NCBI GenBank assembly: GCA_046262995.1
Contig: JBHELQ010000098.1
Location: 1-50,613 of the forward strand
Source: JBHELQ01 sp046262995
GTDB taxonomy: Bacteria; Actinomycetota; Thermoleophilia; Solirubrobacterales; Thermoleophilaceae
Length of the DNA stretch: 50,613 nucleotides
Reading direction: 5' to 3'
Below are positions 1 through 7,491 of the stretch, one piece after another. Positions within the stretch are counted from its first letter, which is position 1. Each line of letters opens with the position of its first letter. The position numbers and the translations under genes were made by a program. The notes below the pieces were generated by a model. It worked only from the letters and a program-made list of their open reading frames with translations. It searched no databases and was not told where the DNA came from.

Positions 1-227
1 CGATGGGCACGTCGCTGCTCGCGATCGCCGTCATGGCCGGGGCGGCGATGCTCGCCCAAGGCGCGTACGGCAACCTCCACGTCGGCGACGGCCTGCTCGT
101 CGGCCTGCCCGCCGTCGGCGGCGTCGTCGCCGGCACCTGGCTGCAGCAGCGCGTGCCGGTGCGCACGGTGCGCCTGCTGTTCGCCGCCGTCCTCGTCGTC
201 GCGGCCGCCGATCTCGCGCTGCGGTGA
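1..227 (+). CDS. TauE/SafE-family permease, C-terminal part (5' end outside window)
   Basis: The frame is already open at the window edge, so this is the end of a longer gene. It reads about 74 hydrophobic residues ending in AAADLALR, with at least two membrane segments. The stretch GTSLLAI...AYGNLHVGDG matches, almost position for position, ATSLLAI...GYGNVRLRDG of the next gene, and is typical of the second half of a TauE/SafE (sulfite exporter/anion permease) repeat. The first ATG sits inside this motif and is probably not the true start. The stop overlaps the next gene's GTG as GTGA, so the two are almost certainly co-translated. Substrate unknown. Confidence 0.7.
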   Translation, partial: MGTSLLAIAVMAGAAMLAQGAYGNLHVGDGLLVGLPAVGGVVAGTWLQQRVPVRTVRLLFAAVLVVAAADLALR

Positions 228-607
228 TCGCGGCGATCCTCGTCGGCGCGCTCGCGGGCGTCCTCGCCGGGCTGCTCGGCGTCGGCGGCGGGGTGCTGTT
301 CGTCCCGGCGCTCACGGTGTTCCTCGGTCTCGGCCAGGTCGACGCCGAGGCGACGTCGCTGCTCGCGATCATGCCGATGGCGCTCGTCGGCGCCTGGCGC
401 CAGCACGGCTACGGCAACGTGCGCCTGCGGGACGGGGCGGTGCTCGGGGCGGCGGCCGTCCCGGGCGCGGTCGCGGGCGTCGCGATCGTCAACCTCGTGC
501 CCGAGCGCGCCGTGAAGATCGCGTTCGCGGGGCTCATGCTGGTCATCGCAGCGCAGATGGTCCGCCGAGCGCCGGCGCGCCCGACTGACGCGCCCGAGAG
601 CGGGTAG
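224..607 (+). CDS. TauE/SafE-family half-size permease (127 aa)
   Basis: A 127-residue membrane protein beginning at a GTG that overlaps the previous stop (GTGA). Residues 1-25 form a glycine-rich helix (LAGLLGVGGGVLFVPAL) characteristic of TauE/SafE repeats; further hydrophobic segments lie near 45-60 and 72-110. Full TauE/SafE permeases are about 250 residues with two such repeats, so this is half-size and presumably dimerises with, or is paired to, the preceding protein. Both would sit in the cytoplasmic membrane and move a small anion, possibly sulfur-containing or an organic acid. The substrate cannot be read from the sequence. The aconitase gene starts 9 bases downstream. Confidence 0.75.
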   Translation: MIAAILVGALAGVLAGLLGVGGGVLFVPALTVFLGLGQVDAEATSLLAIMPMALVGAWRQHGYGNVRLRDGAVLGAAAVPGAVAGVAIVNLVPERAVKIAFAGLMLVIAAQMVRRAPARPTDAPESG

Positions 608-616
608 GAGAGCGCC

Positions 617-2587
617 GTGGCCGAGAACCTGACTCGCCAGATCCTCAAGGAGCACCTCGTCGACGGCGACCTGAAGCCGGGCGAGCCGATCGGCATCCGC
701 GTCGACCAGACGCTGCTGCAGGACGCCACCGGGACGATGGCGTTCATGCAGTTCGAGCAGCTCGGGGTGCCGCGCGTCGGGGTCGACCGCGCGGTGCAGT
801 ACATCGACCACAACGTCATCCAGCTCGACTTCAAGAACCCCGACGACCACCGCATGCTGCAGGCGATGTGCCGCAAGTACGGCGCCTACTACTCGCGGCC
901 GGGGAACGGCATCAGCCACTACGTGTCGCTCGAGCGCTTCGCGCGGCCGGGGGAGATCATGGTCGGCGCGGACTCGCACACCACGACCAGCGGCGCGCTG
1001 GGGATGATCGCGATCGGCTCGGGCGGGCTCGACGTGGCGGTCGCGATGGCGGGCTACCCGTACGAGATCGCCTGCCCGGAAGTGGTCGAGGTGCGGCTGG
1101 AGAACAAGCTCGACCGGCCCTGGGTGCAGGCGAAGGACGTGATCCTGGAGCTGCTCCGGCAGCTGACGGTGCGCGGCGGCAAGAACAAGGTGTTCGAGTT
1201 CACAGGGCCCGGGACGGCGGACCTGAGCGTGCCTGAGCGCGGCACGATCGCGAACATGATCGCCGAGCTCGGCGCGACGTCGGCCGTGTTCCCGCCGGAC
1301 GACAGCACGCGCGACTGGCTGCGCCGCCAGCAGCGCGAGGACGACTTCGCGGAGATGGGGCCCGAGGAGGGCTGCGAATACGACGAGCGCGTGGAGATCG
1401 ATCTGGCCGAGCTCGGACCCCTCGTCGCGAAGCCGCAGAACCCGGACAACGTGGTCCCGGTGGAGGAGGTGGCGGGCACCCCGATCGAGCAGGTCTGCTT
1501 CGGCTCGTCGGTGAACTCGGCCTATGTGGATCTGGCGCTTCCCGGCGCCGTACTGGCCGATCGCGACGGGCAGCAGGTGTCGGAGCGCTGCACCGCCACG
1601 GCGACCCCGGGCTCGCGGCAGATCCTGGTGGCGATCGCCGAGTCGGGCGTCTATCGCCAGCTGGTGGAGGGCGGGGTGCGCATGCTCGAGCCGGTCTGCG
1701 GTCCCTGCGTCGGAATGGGGCAGGCACCGCCCTCGGACGCCAACTCGCTGCGCACCTTCAACCGCAACTTCCCGGGCCGCTCCGGCACGCCCGAGGACTC
1801 GGTCTACCTGTGCTCGCCCGCCGTCGCCGCGGTCTCGGCCCTGCACGGCGAGATCCGCGACCCGCGCGACTACGGCGACCCTCCCGAGATCCTCGATCTT
1901 CCGGAGCTGAAGCCCTACGTCGACGACCAGCACATCTTCGCCCCGGCGCCCGAGGACGAGGCCGAGGGGATCGAGATCCCGCGCGGGCCGAACATCAAGC
2001 CGCCGCCCGAGCACGTGCCGATCGACGACTCGATCAGCGCCAGGATCGCGACCGTGCGCGAGGACAACATCTCGACCGGCGACCTGGCGCCCGACGGCGT
2101 GATCGTCATGAGCTATCGCTCCAACATCCCCGCGATCGCCGAATTCACCTTTCAGCACCGCGACCCCGAGTTCCGCCAGCGCATGAAGGACTGGGGCACG
2201 GGGTTCATCGTGGGCGGCCACAACTACGGCCAGGGCTCCTCGCGCGAGCACGCGGCGCTGGCGCCGCTGCAGCTCGGGGTCAAGGCCGTGTTCGCCAAGT
2301 CGTTCGCCCGCATCCACCGCCGCAACCTGGTCGCCCAGGGGATCCTGGCCCTGACCTTCAAGGACGAGTCGGACTACGACCGCGCCGAGGTCGGCGCATG
2401 CTGGAGCCTGCCGAGCATCAAGCAAGAGCTCGAGGAGGGAGCGGAGGAGATCACAGTGCGGATCGAGGACTCGGACGAGCAGTTCAAGGTCACGCACGAC
2501 CTGGCGCCGAAGGAGCGCGAGATCCTGGTCGAGGGCGGCCTGCTCCACTACCTGAAGGAGCACGGCCGGGAGGCCGCGCCCGCCTAG
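617..2587 (+). CDS. acnA: Aconitate hydratase (compact, Aquifex-type)
   Basis: 656 residues; interconverts citrate and isocitrate in the TCA cycle using a [4Fe-4S] cluster. The N-terminal aconitase domain carries GADSHTTTSGALG (117-129) and the two-cysteine cluster motif CGPCVG (361-366). The C-terminal swivel domain carries GQGSSREHAAL near 545, which binds substrate carboxylates. It is much shorter than the ~900-residue AcnA/IRP type and fits the ~650-residue putative aconitase subgroup. The usual third cluster cysteine in GSCTNS is replaced: the sequence reads CFGSSVNS (294-301), with a cysteine two residues earlier (C294). ATG-free GTG start after GGAG. A homoaconitase or isopropylmalate isomerase role is less likely, given the single-chain layout. 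Confidence 0.88.
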   Translation: MAENLTRQILKEHLVDGDLKPGEPIGIRVDQTLLQDATGTMAFMQFEQLGVPRVGVDRAVQYIDHNVIQLDFKNPDDHRMLQAMCRKYGAYYSRPGNGISHYVSLERFARPGEIMVGADSHTTTSGALGMIAIGSGGLDVAVAMAGYPYEIACPEVVEVRLENKLDRPWVQAKDVILELLRQLTVRGGKNKVFEFTGPGTADLSVPERGTIANMIAELGATSAVFPPDDSTRDWLRRQQREDDFAEMGPEEGCEYDERVEIDLAELGPLVAKPQNPDNVVPVEEVAGTPIEQVCFGSSVNSAYVDLALPGAVLADRDGQQVSERCTATATPGSRQILVAIAESGVYRQLVEGGVRMLEPVCGPCVGMGQAPPSDANSLRTFNRNFPGRSGTPEDSVYLCSPAVAAVSALHGEIRDPRDYGDPPEILDLPELKPYVDDQHIFAPAPEDEAEGIEIPRGPNIKPPPEHVPIDDSISARIATVREDNISTGDLAPDGVIVMSYRSNIPAIAEFTFQHRDPEFRQRMKDWGTGFIVGGHNYGQGSSREHAALAPLQLGVKAVFAKSFARIHRRNLVAQGILALTFKDESDYDRAEVGACWSLPSIKQELEEGAEEITVRIEDSDEQFKVTHDLAPKEREILVEGGLLHYLKEHGREAAPA

Positions 2588-2597
2588 GGCCGTCGTC

Positions 2598-3047
2598 GTG
2601 CGCCTGCTCATACTCGTCCTGAGCGCCTCGCTGGCAATTGCGCCGGTCGCCTGCGGCGGCGGCGACAAGGGGCAGAGCTACAAGAAGGACTTCCAGCCCC
2701 TCAATCGGGATCTGGCGCAGCTCACTCGCGGGATCGGACGCTCGTTCCAGACGCGCCAGGGCGAGTCCGACGCGGAGATCGGACGGAGCTTCGGACGCCT
2801 GGCGGACCGGCTCAGCAAGATCGAGGGTGACGTCAAGGACCTCGATCCTCCGAAGAAGCTCGCCGCCGGCCACGACTCGCTCGTCCGCGCCATCGCCGCC
2901 GTCGAGCACGCGATGCGAGGCATCGAGGCCGCCGTGCGGAACAAGAACGTGAACTCCGCCCGCCAGCCGCTGATCGACCTGGTCACCTCCACGGTCCGGA
3001 TGACCCAGGCGCGCCAGCGCCTGAACCGGGGCGCCGCCGCGGGCTAG
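2598..3047 (+). CDS. Predicted lipoprotein with helical domain, unknown function
   Basis: 149 residues from a GTG 10 bases after the aconitase stop. A short basic N-terminus, a hydrophobic core and a cysteine at 19 (SLAIAPVAC) followed by GGGDK look like a type II signal peptide, so the protein is probably lipid-anchored outside the membrane. The -3 position is proline rather than leucine, which makes the lipobox imperfect. The remainder (25-145) is hydrophilic and helical, with spaced leucines and alanines, no cysteine and no catalytic motif. Convergent with the dehydrogenase gene, whose stop is immediately adjacent. No function is recognised. Confidence 0.7.
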   Translation: MRLLILVLSASLAIAPVACGGGDKGQSYKKDFQPLNRDLAQLTRGIGRSFQTRQGESDAEIGRSFGRLADRLSKIEGDVKDLDPPKKLAAGHDSLVRAIAAVEHAMRGIEAAVRNKNVNSARQPLIDLVTSTVRMTQARQRLNRGAAAG

Positions 3048-4523
3048 CTAGGCGCGCAGGCCGACGCCGAGCGCCACGGCACGCCGGAGCAGCGGCGCGG
3101 CTCGATAGCGCTCCTCGTGCCGCTCGGCGAAGAGCCCGTCGATCACCTCCAGGACGTGGTCGAGCCCGATCCTCTCGCCCCACCCCACGGGGCCGCGGGG
3201 ATGGCTCAGCCCCAGCTCCAGGCCGGCGTCGACGTCCTCCGCTGAGCCGATCCCCTCGCCAATGGCGAAGGCCGCCTCGTTCACCAGGCCGCACACGATC
3301 CGGCCCAGCACCAGGCCTGGGGCATCGCCCACCCATTCGTGATGGAACCCGAGCGAGGCGAAGAACCGCTCCGCCGCCGCGGCCGCTTCGTCGGAGGACC
3401 CGGGCAGCCGGGTCAGCTCCACGAGCCGCGAGTCCTCGAGGGCCAGGGCGTAGAAGCCCACGCTGCGCTCGCCGCGGTCTGCCTGGGCCGCCAGCGACCT
3501 GCCGGCGCACAGGCAAAGCTCCACCTCGGCGTCCTGGGCCCCGAGCTCGAAGCCCGCGCTCGAGGCGCGCTCACGCAGATCGTCGACCAGCTTGCCCTCG
3601 CCCGTCAGCGCGATCGCGCGGCCATCGCCTCCCCGCCGCTCCGGCGGGTCCGGGTCATCCGGGCGATAGGGCTCCCGCGAGTAGTCGTAGTAGCCCTCGC
3701 CCGTCTTGCGGCCGAGTCTTCCCGCGGCCACGAGGCGGGCCTGGATCGGGTTGGGGCGCCAGCGGGGCTCGCCGAACGAGAGCTCGTCGAAGGACTTGGC
3801 GACCTCGAAGCCGACGTCGATCCCGACCATGTCCATCAGCTCGAACGGACCCATCGGGAAGCCGCCGCCGAGGCGGCAGACGCGGTCGATCTGCTCATGC
3901 GTGGCCTGGCCTTCCTGAAGCGAGCGCAGTGCCTCGGTGTAGAAGGGCCGCCCGCCGCGGTTGACGAGGAAGCCCGGGCCGTCCGCCGCCACGATCACGT
4001 GCTTGCCCATCGCCTCGCCCGTGTCGCGGGCCATGGAAAGCGCGCGCTCGCCCGTCTGATCGGCCCTGATCACCTCGAGCAGCTTCATCAGCGGCGGCGG
4101 GTTGAAGAAGTGCATGCCGACCACGTTCTCGGGGCGCGCGGCCGCGCCGGCGATCGCGGTGACCGTGATCGAGGAGGTGTTGGTGGCCAGCACCGCGTCC
4201 TCGCCGCAGGCCTCCGACAGCTTGCCGAACAGCTCGCGCTTCAGCTCGATGCGCTCCGGTGCCGCCTCGATCACGAGCTCGCAGGGGGCCAGCGCCTCGA
4301 TGGAGTCCACCGTCTCCAGCAGGCCTGCGGCGTCCTCATCCACACGGCCTTTCTCGGCCCACTTCGCGAGCCCACCGCGCGTTTTCTCGGCGCCCCGCTC
4401 GAGCGCCTCCGGTATCGGGTCGTGCAACAGCGTGCGCATGCCCGCCGCGCAGCCGAGCTGCGCGATCCCCGCGCCCATCGTGCCGGCGCCGACCACGCCC
4501 AGCGTCTGCGGCAGCTCGGCCAG
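3048..4523 (-). CDS. 3-hydroxyacyl-CoA dehydrogenase (start inferred at CTG 4523)
   Basis: About 491 residues; oxidises (S)-3-hydroxyacyl-CoA with NAD in beta-oxidation. The NAD-binding domain has GxGxxG (GAGTMG, residues 12-17), ATNTSS and GMHFFNPPP, followed by two 3HCDH C-terminal domains; the second (about 405-475) includes LSHPRGPVGWGE. The first conventional start, GTG at 4496, would leave only one residue before the Rossmann glycines and remove the first beta strand. The frame is open upstream to the hydratase TAG, giving LAELPQTLGVVGAGTMG, a normal N-terminus for this family. The codon right after that TAG is CTG, with AAGGGG 6 bases before it. I therefore infer a CTG start. Same operon as the hydratase. 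Confidence 0.85.
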   Translation of the reverse strand: MAELPQTLGVVGAGTMGAGIAQLGCAAGMRTLLHDPIPEALERGAEKTRGGLAKWAEKGRVDEDAAGLLETVDSIEALAPCELVIEAAPERIELKRELFGKLSEACGEDAVLATNTSSITVTAIAGAAARPENVVGMHFFNPPPLMKLLEVIRADQTGERALSMARDTGEAMGKHVIVAADGPGFLVNRGGRPFYTEALRSLQEGQATHEQIDRVCRLGGGFPMGPFELMDMVGIDVGFEVAKSFDELSFGEPRWRPNPIQARLVAAGRLGRKTGEGYYDYSREPYRPDDPDPPERRGGDGRAIALTGEGKLVDDLRERASSAGFELGAQDAEVELCLCAGRSLAAQADRGERSVGFYALALEDSRLVELTRLPGSSDEAAAAAERFFASLGFHHEWVGDAPGLVLGRIVCGLVNEAAFAIGEGIGSAEDVDAGLELGLSHPRGPVGWGERIGLDHVLEVIDGLFAERHEERYRAAPLLRRAVALGVGLRA

Positions 4524-5294
4524 CTAGCGCCCCTTGAACTCGGGCTTGCGCTTCTCCAGGAAGGCGGTCATGCCCTCGACACGGTCCTCGGTCGCCATCG
4601 CCAGCTCGAACAGGCGCCGCTCCTGGGCCAGCCCGGCGGACAGCGCGGTCTCCTCCGCCGCCAGCACGGCCTGCTTCGCGAAGCGCGCCGCGAGCGGCGG
4701 CCGCTTCGCCACCTTCTCGGCCAGCTCGAGCGCTTCCTCGAGCCAGCGGTCGGGCGGGGCGACCCGATTGACGATTCCGAGGCGCTCCGCCTCCTCGGCG
4801 GGGATGCGGCGGCCGGTGAGGACGAGCTCCATCGCCCGCTGCTTGCCGACAACCCGGGCGAGCCGTTGGGTGCCCCCGCCGCCGGGGATGATCCCCAGCG
4901 TGATCTCCGGCTGGCCGAGCTCGGCCTGCTCCGAGGCGACGATCATGTCGCAGATCAGCGCCAGCTCGCAGCCGCCGCCCAGGGCGTAGCCGGAGACGGC
5001 GGCCACGAGCGGGGTTCGCACCGCCGCCACGCGCGACCAGAAGCCCACCGTTGAGGCCACGAGCGCCTCCTGGAAGCTGCGCTCGGCCATCGCCCGGATG
5101 TCCGCGCCGGAGGCGAAGTAATCGTCGCCGCCGGCAACCACCCCGCAGCGCACGGAGGGGTCGCCGTCCCAGCCCTCGAGCGCCGACGCCAGCTCCTCCA
5201 TCACGTCCGGCGACAGCGCATTGCGCGCCTCGGGCCGGTTGAGCCGAGCCAGCCCGACCGCCCCGCGCTGTTCGACCAGGACGTGCTCGGCCAC
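4524..5294 (-). CDS. Enoyl-CoA hydratase/isomerase family protein
   Basis: 256 residues, full length for the crotonase family; hydrates 2-enoyl-CoA to 3-hydroxyacyl-CoA. The oxyanion-hole segments ASGAD (61-65) and ALGGG (104-108) and both catalytic glutamates, E110 (GGCEL) and E130 (PEITLG), are present, so a true hydratase is likely. GTG start. Its TAG is followed immediately, in the same reading frame, by the 3-hydroxyacyl-CoA dehydrogenase. This is the gene order of the fused FadB/FadJ protein but split by one stop codon. A 22-bp inverted repeat lies about 75 bases upstream of the start. Confidence 0.92.
   Translation of the reverse strand: MAEHVLVEQRGAVGLARLNRPEARNALSPDVMEELASALEGWDGDPSVRCGVVAGGDDYFASGADIRAMAERSFQEALVASTVGFWSRVAAVRTPLVAAVSGYALGGGCELALICDMIVASEQAELGQPEITLGIIPGGGGTQRLARVVGKQRAMELVLTGRRIPAEEAERLGIVNRVAPPDRWLEEALELAEKVAKRPPLAARFAKQAVLAAEETALSAGLAQERRLFELAMATEDRVEGMTAFLEKRKPEFKGR
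4530..4535 (-). promoter_or_regulatory. Ribosome binding site supporting a CTG start
   Basis: AAGGGG on the minus strand lies inside the last codons of the hydratase gene, 6 bases before a CTG that directly follows the hydratase TAG. Its position supports translation of the downstream dehydrogenase from CTG 4523 by coupling to hydratase termination. Confidence 0.5.
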
Positions 5295-5367
5295 TAGATG
5301 GTTGATTCCGCGGCCGCGTGTGCGCGAGGGCGCACGGGACCGAGTCGGGCGGGGGAAGCAGGGCGAA

Positions 5368-5389
5368 GCCGATACACAGGTGTATCGGC
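5368..5389. promoter_or_regulatory. 22-bp inverted repeat, candidate operator for the beta-oxidation genes
   Basis: Perfect 10-base arms GCCGATACAC / GTGTATCGGC around a 2-base centre (AG). It lies in the 167-base gap between the acyl-CoA dehydrogenase and enoyl-CoA hydratase genes, about 75 bases upstream of the latter. Arm length and tight spacing resemble a TetR-family operator such as those controlling fatty-acid degradation. No regulator gene is adjacent, so the cognate protein is unknown. The rest of the gap shows only a small hairpin (GTGCGC-GAGG-GCGCAC, near 5321-5336). Confidence 0.55.
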
Positions 5390-5461
5390 GAGCCCGATGA
5401 CCCCGACCCGGCGACGGTATCCGTGCGTCATCCTCGTGCGCGGGGTCGTGGGATCAGCCAT

Positions 5462-6646
5462 CTACGGCGTCATCGCGTTCACGCCGGTGGCGGCGCGTCC
5501 GATGATCAGCTTGTGGATCTGGGACGTGCCCTCGTAGAGGGTCGTCACCCGGGCATCCCGCAGGTAGCGCTCCACCGGGTAGTCGTCCACGTAGCCCGAG
5601 CCGCCGTGCACCTGGATCGCCTTGTTGGCGCACTCCACGGCCGCCTCGGTGGCGTAGAGCTTGGCCATCGAGGTCTCCGTGGTGTTCGGCTGGCCCGTGT
5701 CCTTCAGCCAGCCGGCGCGCCACACAAGTCCGCGGGCCGCCTCGGTCTGGACCGCGATCTCGGCGATCATCTCCTGCACGAGCTGGAAGGCCGCGATCGG
5801 TCGCCCGAACTGCTCGCGCTCCTTGGAGTAGGCGACCGACGCGTCGAGCGAGCCCTGGCAGATGCCGACGCAGCCGGCGGCCACGCTGTAGCGGCCCGAG
5901 TCGAGCGCCGACATCGCGATCTTGAAGCCGTCGCCGATATCGCCCATCAGCGCCTCGTCCGGCACCTCGACGCCGTCGAGCGACAGCTCAGCCGTGTCCG
6001 AGGCCTTGAGGCCGAGCTTGCCGTGGATCTCCTGGGACGAGAAGCCGTCGGACTCGGTCGGCACGAGGAAGCAGCCGATTCCCCGGTGTTTCTTCTCCGG
6101 GTCGGTCTGGGCGAAGATGAGCGCCAGCTTCGCGTAGTTGCCGAGCGAGATCCACATCTTCTGGCCCGAGATCCGCCAGCCGCCGTCGACCTTCTCGGCA
6201 CGTGTCTTGAGGTTGGACGCGTCCGACCCCGTGTCGGGCTCCGTCAGCCCGAAGCAGCCCAGACCCTCGCCCGAGCAGAGCTTCGGCAGCCACTGCTGCT
6301 TCTGCTCCTCGGTGCCCCAGCGGACGACCGAGGAGCAGACGAGCGAGGTGACGACCGAGACGACCGTGCGCATGGCGGAGTCCCCGCGGCCGATCTCCTC
6401 GACTATCAGGCCGTAGGTGCGGTAGTCGATTCCGCGTCCGCCGTACTCCTCGGGCACGATCGCGCCGAGGAAGCCCATGTCGGCGATCTTCTGGACGAGC
6501 TCGGTGTCGAACTTCTCGCTGCGATCGCTCTCGCGGGCGCGGGGAACGATCTCGCGATCGGCGAAGTCCCTGGCCGTCTCCCGAACCAGGCGCTGCTCAT
6601 CCGTCAGCTCGAAGTCGATCGGCACGGCCGGCAGGCTAACGGGCAC
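5462..6646 (-). CDS. Acyl-CoA dehydrogenase
   Basis: 394 residues, full length; FAD enzyme that makes 2-enoyl-CoA from acyl-CoA and passes electrons to ETF. The three-domain fold is evident: helical N-terminus (FELTDEQRLVRETARDF), middle strand domain with FGLTEPDTGSDAS, and C-terminal helices with REQFGRPIAAFQ and VHGGSGYVDDYPVERYLRD. The catalytic base is in YEGTSQIHK (E372), the short/medium-chain position. The frame starts at GTG 6646, but GTG 6625 gives MPIDFELTDEQ, which looks more natural; only 26 bases separate 6646 from the divergent gene. It feeds the hydratase and dehydrogenase just downstream. Confidence 0.93.
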   Translation of the reverse strand: MPVSLPAVPIDFELTDEQRLVRETARDFADREIVPRARESDRSEKFDTELVQKIADMGFLGAIVPEEYGGRGIDYRTYGLIVEEIGRGDSAMRTVVSVVTSLVCSSVVRWGTEEQKQQWLPKLCSGEGLGCFGLTEPDTGSDASNLKTRAEKVDGGWRISGQKMWISLGNYAKLALIFAQTDPEKKHRGIGCFLVPTESDGFSSQEIHGKLGLKASDTAELSLDGVEVPDEALMGDIGDGFKIAMSALDSGRYSVAAGCVGICQGSLDASVAYSKEREQFGRPIAAFQLVQEMIAEIAVQTEAARGLVWRAGWLKDTGQPNTTETSMAKLYATEAAVECANKAIQVHGGSGYVDDYPVERYLRDARVTTLYEGTSQIHKLIIGRAATGVNAMTP

Positions 6647-6672
6647 GGCTTGGAGGCGTAGACTCGCGGCCC

Positions 6673-6990
6673 GTGGACGAGTTCGCGCTCTTCACCTTCG
6701 GTTCGCTCGTCGCACTCTTCCTGCTCTTCTACGCGCTCGGGAAGTGGTATCCGGGGTCCGGCGCCGAGCAGGTCGACTGGCGTCCGACCCGTTCTCCCGA
6801 GCTCGAGATCGAGCTCGAGCTGGACGACGTGGACCAGATGATCGAGGCGCAGAACGTGCGCCGGCGCGCGAGCGGACGACCGGAGATCACCGAGGACGAG
6901 GTGCGCGCCGAGGTGGAGGAGGGTGAGCGCTGGCGCCGCGAGCAGGCGGCGCGCTACCGCCCCGAGGGCGGTGAGCCCGGCCAGGGCTAG
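6673..6990 (+). CDS. Small single-pass membrane protein, unknown function
   Basis: 105 residues from a GTG. Residues 5-25 (ALFTFGSLVALFLLFYALGKW) form one membrane helix; the rest is acidic and helical (EIELELDDVDQMIEAQNVRRR, then EVRAEVEEGERWRREQ), probably a cytoplasmic amphipathic or coiled segment. The next gene starts on the base after this stop (TAG-GTG), so translation is coupled. It is divergent from the acyl-CoA dehydrogenase gene with a very short shared control region. No family recognised. Confidence 0.65.
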   Translation: MDEFALFTFGSLVALFLLFYALGKWYPGSGAEQVDWRPTRSPELEIELELDDVDQMIEAQNVRRRASGRPEITEDEVRAEVEEGERWRREQAARYRPEGGEPGQG

Positions 6991-7491
6991 GTGGCGCGGG
7001 TCCTGATCGTCGGCTGCGGCTGCCGCGGCGGCGAGCTGGCTGCCCGGCTGGTCGCCGACGGGCACAGCGTGCGAGGCACCACCCGGCAGGCGGCCGAGCT
7101 CGATCGGATCGAGGCCGCGGGAGCCGAGGGCGTGGTGGCCGATCCCGACCGGCTGGCGACGATCCTGCCGCAGCTGGACGGGGTCACGGCCATCTCCTGG
7201 CTGATGGGAGGCGCGGCGGGGGAGCCCGAGCTGGTCGCAGCGGTACACGGTCCCCGCCTGCGCTCGCTGCTCGAGAAGCTGGTCGACACGCCCGTCAGGG
7301 GCTTCGTCTACGAGGGTGCTGGGCGCGCGCGGCGGGGTCAGCTCGAGGAGGGCGCCGCCACTGTGCGCGAGGCGGGCGAGCGCTGGCGGATCCCGGTAGA
7401 GGTCGTGATGGAGGACCCCGGCGACGATCGGAAGGCCTGGCTCGAGGCGATGCGCGGCGCGCTGGGATCGGTGCTGACGGCCCGGCGCTAG
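6991..7491 (+). CDS. NAD(P)-binding Rossmann protein, short epimerase-like
   Basis: 166 residues from a GTG directly abutting the previous stop. VLIVGCGCRGGELAARL carries a GxGxxG (8-13) followed by a basic residue pattern (RGTTRQ) that suggests NADP binding. It resembles the N-terminal nucleotide-binding half of extended SDR epimerases of the YeeZ kind but lacks the Y-x3-K catalytic pair and most of the substrate domain. It may be a truncated or regulatory family member. Its stop overlaps that of the convergent zinc-finger membrane protein. Confidence 0.6.
   Translation: MARVLIVGCGCRGGELAARLVADGHSVRGTTRQAAELDRIEAAGAEGVVADPDRLATILPQLDGVTAISWLMGGAAGEPELVAAVHGPRLRSLLEKLVDTPVRGFVYEGAGRARRGQLEEGAATVREAGERWRIPVEVVMEDPGDDRKAWLEAMRGALGSVLTARR

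Noticed and set aside
3339..5054. 571-residue plus frame opposite the hydratase and dehydrogenase
   Set aside because: Antisense to two genes with complete catalytic motifs; composition is R/A/G-rich noise.
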